Shown here: piece by piece, positions 43,955 through 46,429 of the stretch
Layout of the letters: each line of letters begins with the position of its first letter
Position numbering within the stretch: position 1 is the first letter of the stretch
Source of the DNA: Planctomycetaceae bacterium
Lineage (GTDB): Bacteria > Planctomycetota > Planctomycetia > Planctomycetales > Planctomycetaceae
Length of the DNA: 46,429 nt
NCBI GenBank assembly: GCA_024742875.1
Contig: JANSXP010000055.1
Location: forward strand, 1-46,429
Direction of reading: 5' to 3'
Notes under the pieces: model-generated
The model's input: only the letters and a program-made list of their open reading frames with translations
Told to the model about the DNA's origin: nothing
The model's database searches: none
Position numbers and translations under genes: made by a program

Positions 43955-44294
43955 GCGCTGGTTCTGACGGAGTTGGACGACAGCGACGGTTCGCAGATCG
44001 TTCATAAATGGCGCAGGACTCTCGCAATGGCGTTTTTTCAAACATCGAGAAACAACCACCTCTGTGCAGTCGTCGATGTGCGTGCCGCTTAAGACACGGT
44101 GGGACCGTAGCGACTGTGCGGCTGACGCAGACTCCGGGAGCGCTGTATAGGCGACACAAACGCGGCGGCAAGGTAACTCCCTAAAACAAAAACCGCGGTC
44201 CTTGAAATGAGAAATCGAAGTCGACCAATGAACGCGCAACGCCTTCAACGGATCGACGCCTACCAAAGTTTTCTTCTCGAACGACACCGAGACT
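43955..44294. other. Leader region before the act genes
   Basis: About 340 bases with no convincing gene between the terminator and the ActA start. It should hold the promoter of the alternative complex III operon. I could not pick out a reliable -35/-10 pair. A 129-codon minus-strand frame here looks random. Confidence 0.3.
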
Positions 44295-44972
44295 ATGTTT
44301 CACTTTCCCCAATGGACCAACACCGCACTGCGCGTCCTCCTGGTTGCACTGCCTGCCTCGGCCGCCTACGGCGCGTGGGTGCTGATGGCCGCCACGGATC
44401 CAGCCACCACCCATGTGGGGTATGCGCCCGAGCAACCGGTGCCGTTTAGTCACAAGCTTCATGCGGGCGCTCTCAAAATGGACTGCCGCTACTGTCACAC
44501 CACCGTGGAAACGTCCGCGCACGCGGCCGTGCCACCCACGCAAACGTGCATCAACTGTCACAGTCCGGCGGATGGCAACGGAGCAGTGGAACTCACTGCT
44601 GTGCACGCTGGCAGCCGCAAACTGACGGAAGTTTATCGCAGCTGGGCGGAAGGCACGCCCATCAAATGGAATCGGGTGCATGACCTGCCGGATTTCGTGC
44701 AGTTTGATCACTCGGCCCACGTCGCCCGCGGTGTGTCGTGCGTCAGCTGCCACGGTCGCATCGACCGCATGGACGTTGTGTCACAGGATCACACGCTGAG
44801 TATGGCTTCCTGCCTGAGCTGCCATCGCAACCCTGAGCCGCATCTGCGACCGCTGGATCGGGTGACCGATATGGACTGGGTTTCTCCGGAACCGACGGAC
44901 AGCCTCGAAGAGCTCGTTCGTGATCATCAGAACATCAAAGCCAATCAGAACTGCTCCACATGTCATTACTAG
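44295..44972 (+). CDS. actA: Alternative complex III subunit ActA, pentahaem cytochrome c
   Basis: 225 residues. One N-terminal hydrophobic helix (about 11-33) is followed by five CxxCH motifs: CRYCH (64-68), CINCH (85-89), CVSCH (149-153), CLSCH (173-177) and CSTCH (220-224). ActA is the multihaem subunit of alternative complex III, a quinol:cytochrome c (or HiPIP) oxidoreductase that replaces bc1 in several phyla. The last CxxCH is followed by a single Tyr and the stop. The next gene, an ActB-type oxidoreductase, starts 13 nt inside this one, so the order agrees with act operons. Confidence 0.93.
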   Translation: MFHFPQWTNTALRVLLVALPASAAYGAWVLMAATDPATTHVGYAPEQPVPFSHKLHAGALKMDCRYCHTTVETSAHAAVPPTQTCINCHSPADGNGAVELTAVHAGSRKLTEVYRSWAEGTPIKWNRVHDLPDFVQFDHSAHVARGVSCVSCHGRIDRMDVVSQDHTLSMASCLSCHRNPEPHLRPLDRVTDMDWVSPEPTDSLEELVRDHQNIKANQNCSTCHY

Positions 44973-46429
44973 ACCCGCAAAACGATCAGAAGACATACTG
45001 GCGGAGCCTCGACGAGCTGGCCGACAAGCCCGCTTTTCAGGACTGGATGTCTCGGGAGTTTCCGACTGCCGCTTCGGAACTGCCGGAAGGGCTGTCACGA
45101 CGCCGCTGGCTGCAACTGATGGGCGCATCACTGGCGCTGGGAGGTCTGACTGGCTGCCGCTGGGAAACAGAGCAGTTCGCGCCGTTTGCCATGCGGCCGC
45201 AGAATCGGACACCCGGAGAGAAACAGTACTTCTCGACGATGTGGGAGCTGTCGTGTGTGGCGAGGCCCCTGACAGTCACGTGCATCGACGGACGCCCCAT
45301 TAAGGTAGAAGGCAACAAAGAGCATTCGGCGACTCGCGGGGCCAGTTCCGCTTTCGATCAGGCACTGATTCTGGATTTGTACGACCCTGATCGCTGCACG
45401 TCGCTGGTGGAACGCACGCCGCGACAGTCGTTTGATCGGTCGTGGGAGGAGTTCGAACAACAGCTGCGAGAACGCCTGCTGCGACATCGAAGACAGCGCG
45501 GCGCCGGGCTCGCGTTGCTGGTGGAACGTTCGTCTTCACCCGCGCGACAGCAGCTGTTGCAGCGATTCCTCAACAAATATCCTTCAGCGAAGCTGTTCAC
45601 ACCGACTGCAGCAGCAGCCACCTCGTCCGGATCCGGGCTTCTGCGTCATGATTTTGCTGCCGCCCGCACGATCGTCTGCTTCGACGCAGACCCATTCGGC
45701 GGGACGATTGATGAGCTGCGCGCGATTTGCGACTGGTCGGGACGACGCAGTCCTGACGGCGAGTGGATGAATCGCCTGTATTGTTTTGAGAGCCACCTGT
45801 CGCTCACTGGCTCCAATGCCGATCACCGCGTGCCGACACGGTCGTGCGACATTCCCGCGTTGATCTCGCAACTGGAAGATGCCCTGGCCAGCGCGGCCGG
45901 TACCGCTGACATCGCACAACCTGACAATCCCTCAGTACTGGGTGCACTGGTGCAGGAGCTGCTGCAGCACCCGGGCGAGTCTGTCATTCTCGTTGGTGAC
46001 CAGCAGCCACCCGCCGTACACATGGCCGTTCGACGCATCAACGAAAGATTGAAGAACGTGGGCACGACGGTCCACTGGATGCCGCAGACGTTCCCCGAAG
46101 CGGACGATGTCTCCGGCCTCGCCGCTGCGATTACTCGTGGCCAGGTGCAGTCGCTGATCATTCTGGATGGCAACCCGGCCTGGGGCACCGCTGCCTCGTC
46201 CGCGCTCGCGAAGGCGGTTCCCAATGTGGAGTTTTCTGTCTACGCCGGAACGCATCGCGACGAGACGGCAGGATTGTGCCGCTGGCACGTGCCGCTGGCC
46301 CATGCACTGGAGTCCTGGAGCGCCGGCCGGACAGCGGATGGTCAACTCACCGTTGGCCAGCCCATGATCGCCCCGCTGTTTGACGGTCGTTCGGTGTCTG
46401 AACTTCTGGCTCTGCTTGTCGGAGAACCG
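44960..46429 (+). CDS. actB: Alternative complex III subunit ActB, 5' part
   Basis: An open frame from the ATG at 44960 to the end of the window (490 codons, no stop). The N-terminus has YWRSLDELADKPAFQDWMSREFP (about 13-35), a stretch typical of the TAT-variant molybdopterin-oxidoreductase-like ActB. A twin-arginine leader (SRRRWLQLMGASLALGGLTGC, about 46-66) ends in a lipobox-like LTGC, so it is exported folded and perhaps lipidated. The following region is like the molybdopterin oxidoreductase fold but without the usual Fe-S cysteine cluster at its start. ActB passes electrons from the quinol through Fe-S clusters at its C-terminal half, which lies beyond this window. The overlap with actA is 13 nt. 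Confidence 0.9.
   Translation, partial: MSLLDPQNDQKTYWRSLDELADKPAFQDWMSREFPTAASELPEGLSRRRWLQLMGASLALGGLTGCRWETEQFAPFAMRPQNRTPGEKQYFSTMWELSCVARPLTVTCIDGRPIKVEGNKEHSATRGASSAFDQALILDLYDPDRCTSLVERTPRQSFDRSWEEFEQQLRERLLRHRRQRGAGLALLVERSSSPARQQLLQRFLNKYPSAKLFTPTAAAATSSGSGLLRHDFAAARTIVCFDADPFGGTIDELRAICDWSGRRSPDGEWMNRLYCFESHLSLTGSNADHRVPTRSCDIPALISQLEDALASAAGTADIAQPDNPSVLGALVQELLQHPGESVILVGDQQPPAVHMAVRRINERLKNVGTTVHWMPQTFPEADDVSGLAAAITRGQVQSLIILDGNPAWGTAASSALAKAVPNVEFSVYAGTHRDETAGLCRWHVPLAHALESWSAGRTADGQLTVGQPMIAPLFDGRSVSELLALLVGEP

Noticed and set aside
1-46429. tRNA, rRNA, CRISPR array, insertion sequence
   Set aside because: I looked for T-arm consensus, regularly spaced repeats and transposase motifs and saw none. 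A tRNA scan and repeat finder would be decisive.

Overview
The window reads as a planctomycete chromosome (Planctomycetota). The evidence is the gene content: a DUF1501 / DUF1549-DUF1553 / WD40 cassette, three formylglycine-type sulfatases beside a Gfo/Idh/MocA dehydrogenase and a DUF1080 protein, secreted proteins with CxxCH haem motifs, a Spondin_N protein, and the first two genes of alternative complex III. Species cannot be fixed from sequence reading alone. Coding strands are rich in G/C at third codon positions, so long antisense mirror frames are common; they are left out.

Layout. 414-1936 (minus): a phage-type replication cassette (replication-protein tail and DnaC-like loader), probably a remnant. 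1954-5118: a hybrid histidine kinase and two small proteins. 5485-10922 (minus): WD40, then DUF1549/DUF1553 (split by a long coiled coil), then DUF1501. 11114-22127: a metal-handling island arranged in two arms that diverge from 16604-16843. The left arm (minus) carries two small DUF2946-like His/Cys secreted proteins, an AztD-like beta-propeller, a 'WCWGQD' protein broken by one in-frame TAG, a NicO/RcnA-type exporter with a His-rich loop, and a MerC-like protein with tandem Cys repeats. The right arm (plus) carries a third DUF2946-like protein, a CobW GTPase, a flavoprotein with a CCGEECATC tail, a small membrane protein, the intact 'WCWGQD' protein and a second CobW GTPase. 22359-23785: an ECF sigma factor and a membrane-anchored partner. 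24026-26294: a copper type II monooxygenase-like protein fused to a haem c motif and EF-hands, followed by a redoxin. 26319-34250 (minus, with a Spondin_N gene on plus at 31694): three sulfatases, an oxidoreductase and DUF1080, suggesting use of sulfated polysaccharide. 34503-36483: a possibly decayed ORF and an FG-GAP repeat protein. 36822-41131 (plus): TAXI-type binding protein, TPR-AAA+ ATPase, TPR membrane protein. 41154-43848: RpiB, a di-CxxCH secreted protein and a small secreted protein. 44295 to the end: ActA and the start of ActB.

The most interesting part is the 11-kb metal island. Two gene families recur in both arms (three DUF2946-like copies, two WCWGQD copies). The three DUF2946-like genes share a sequence block directly before their start codons. 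The same CCxExCxxC motif appears in the MerC-like loop and in the flavoprotein tail. Read together, this suggests a zinc or copper import, buffering and insertion system with GTPase chaperones inside, propeller and His/Cys proteins outside, and an exporter for relief. The metal, the regulator and the function are inferred, not seen.
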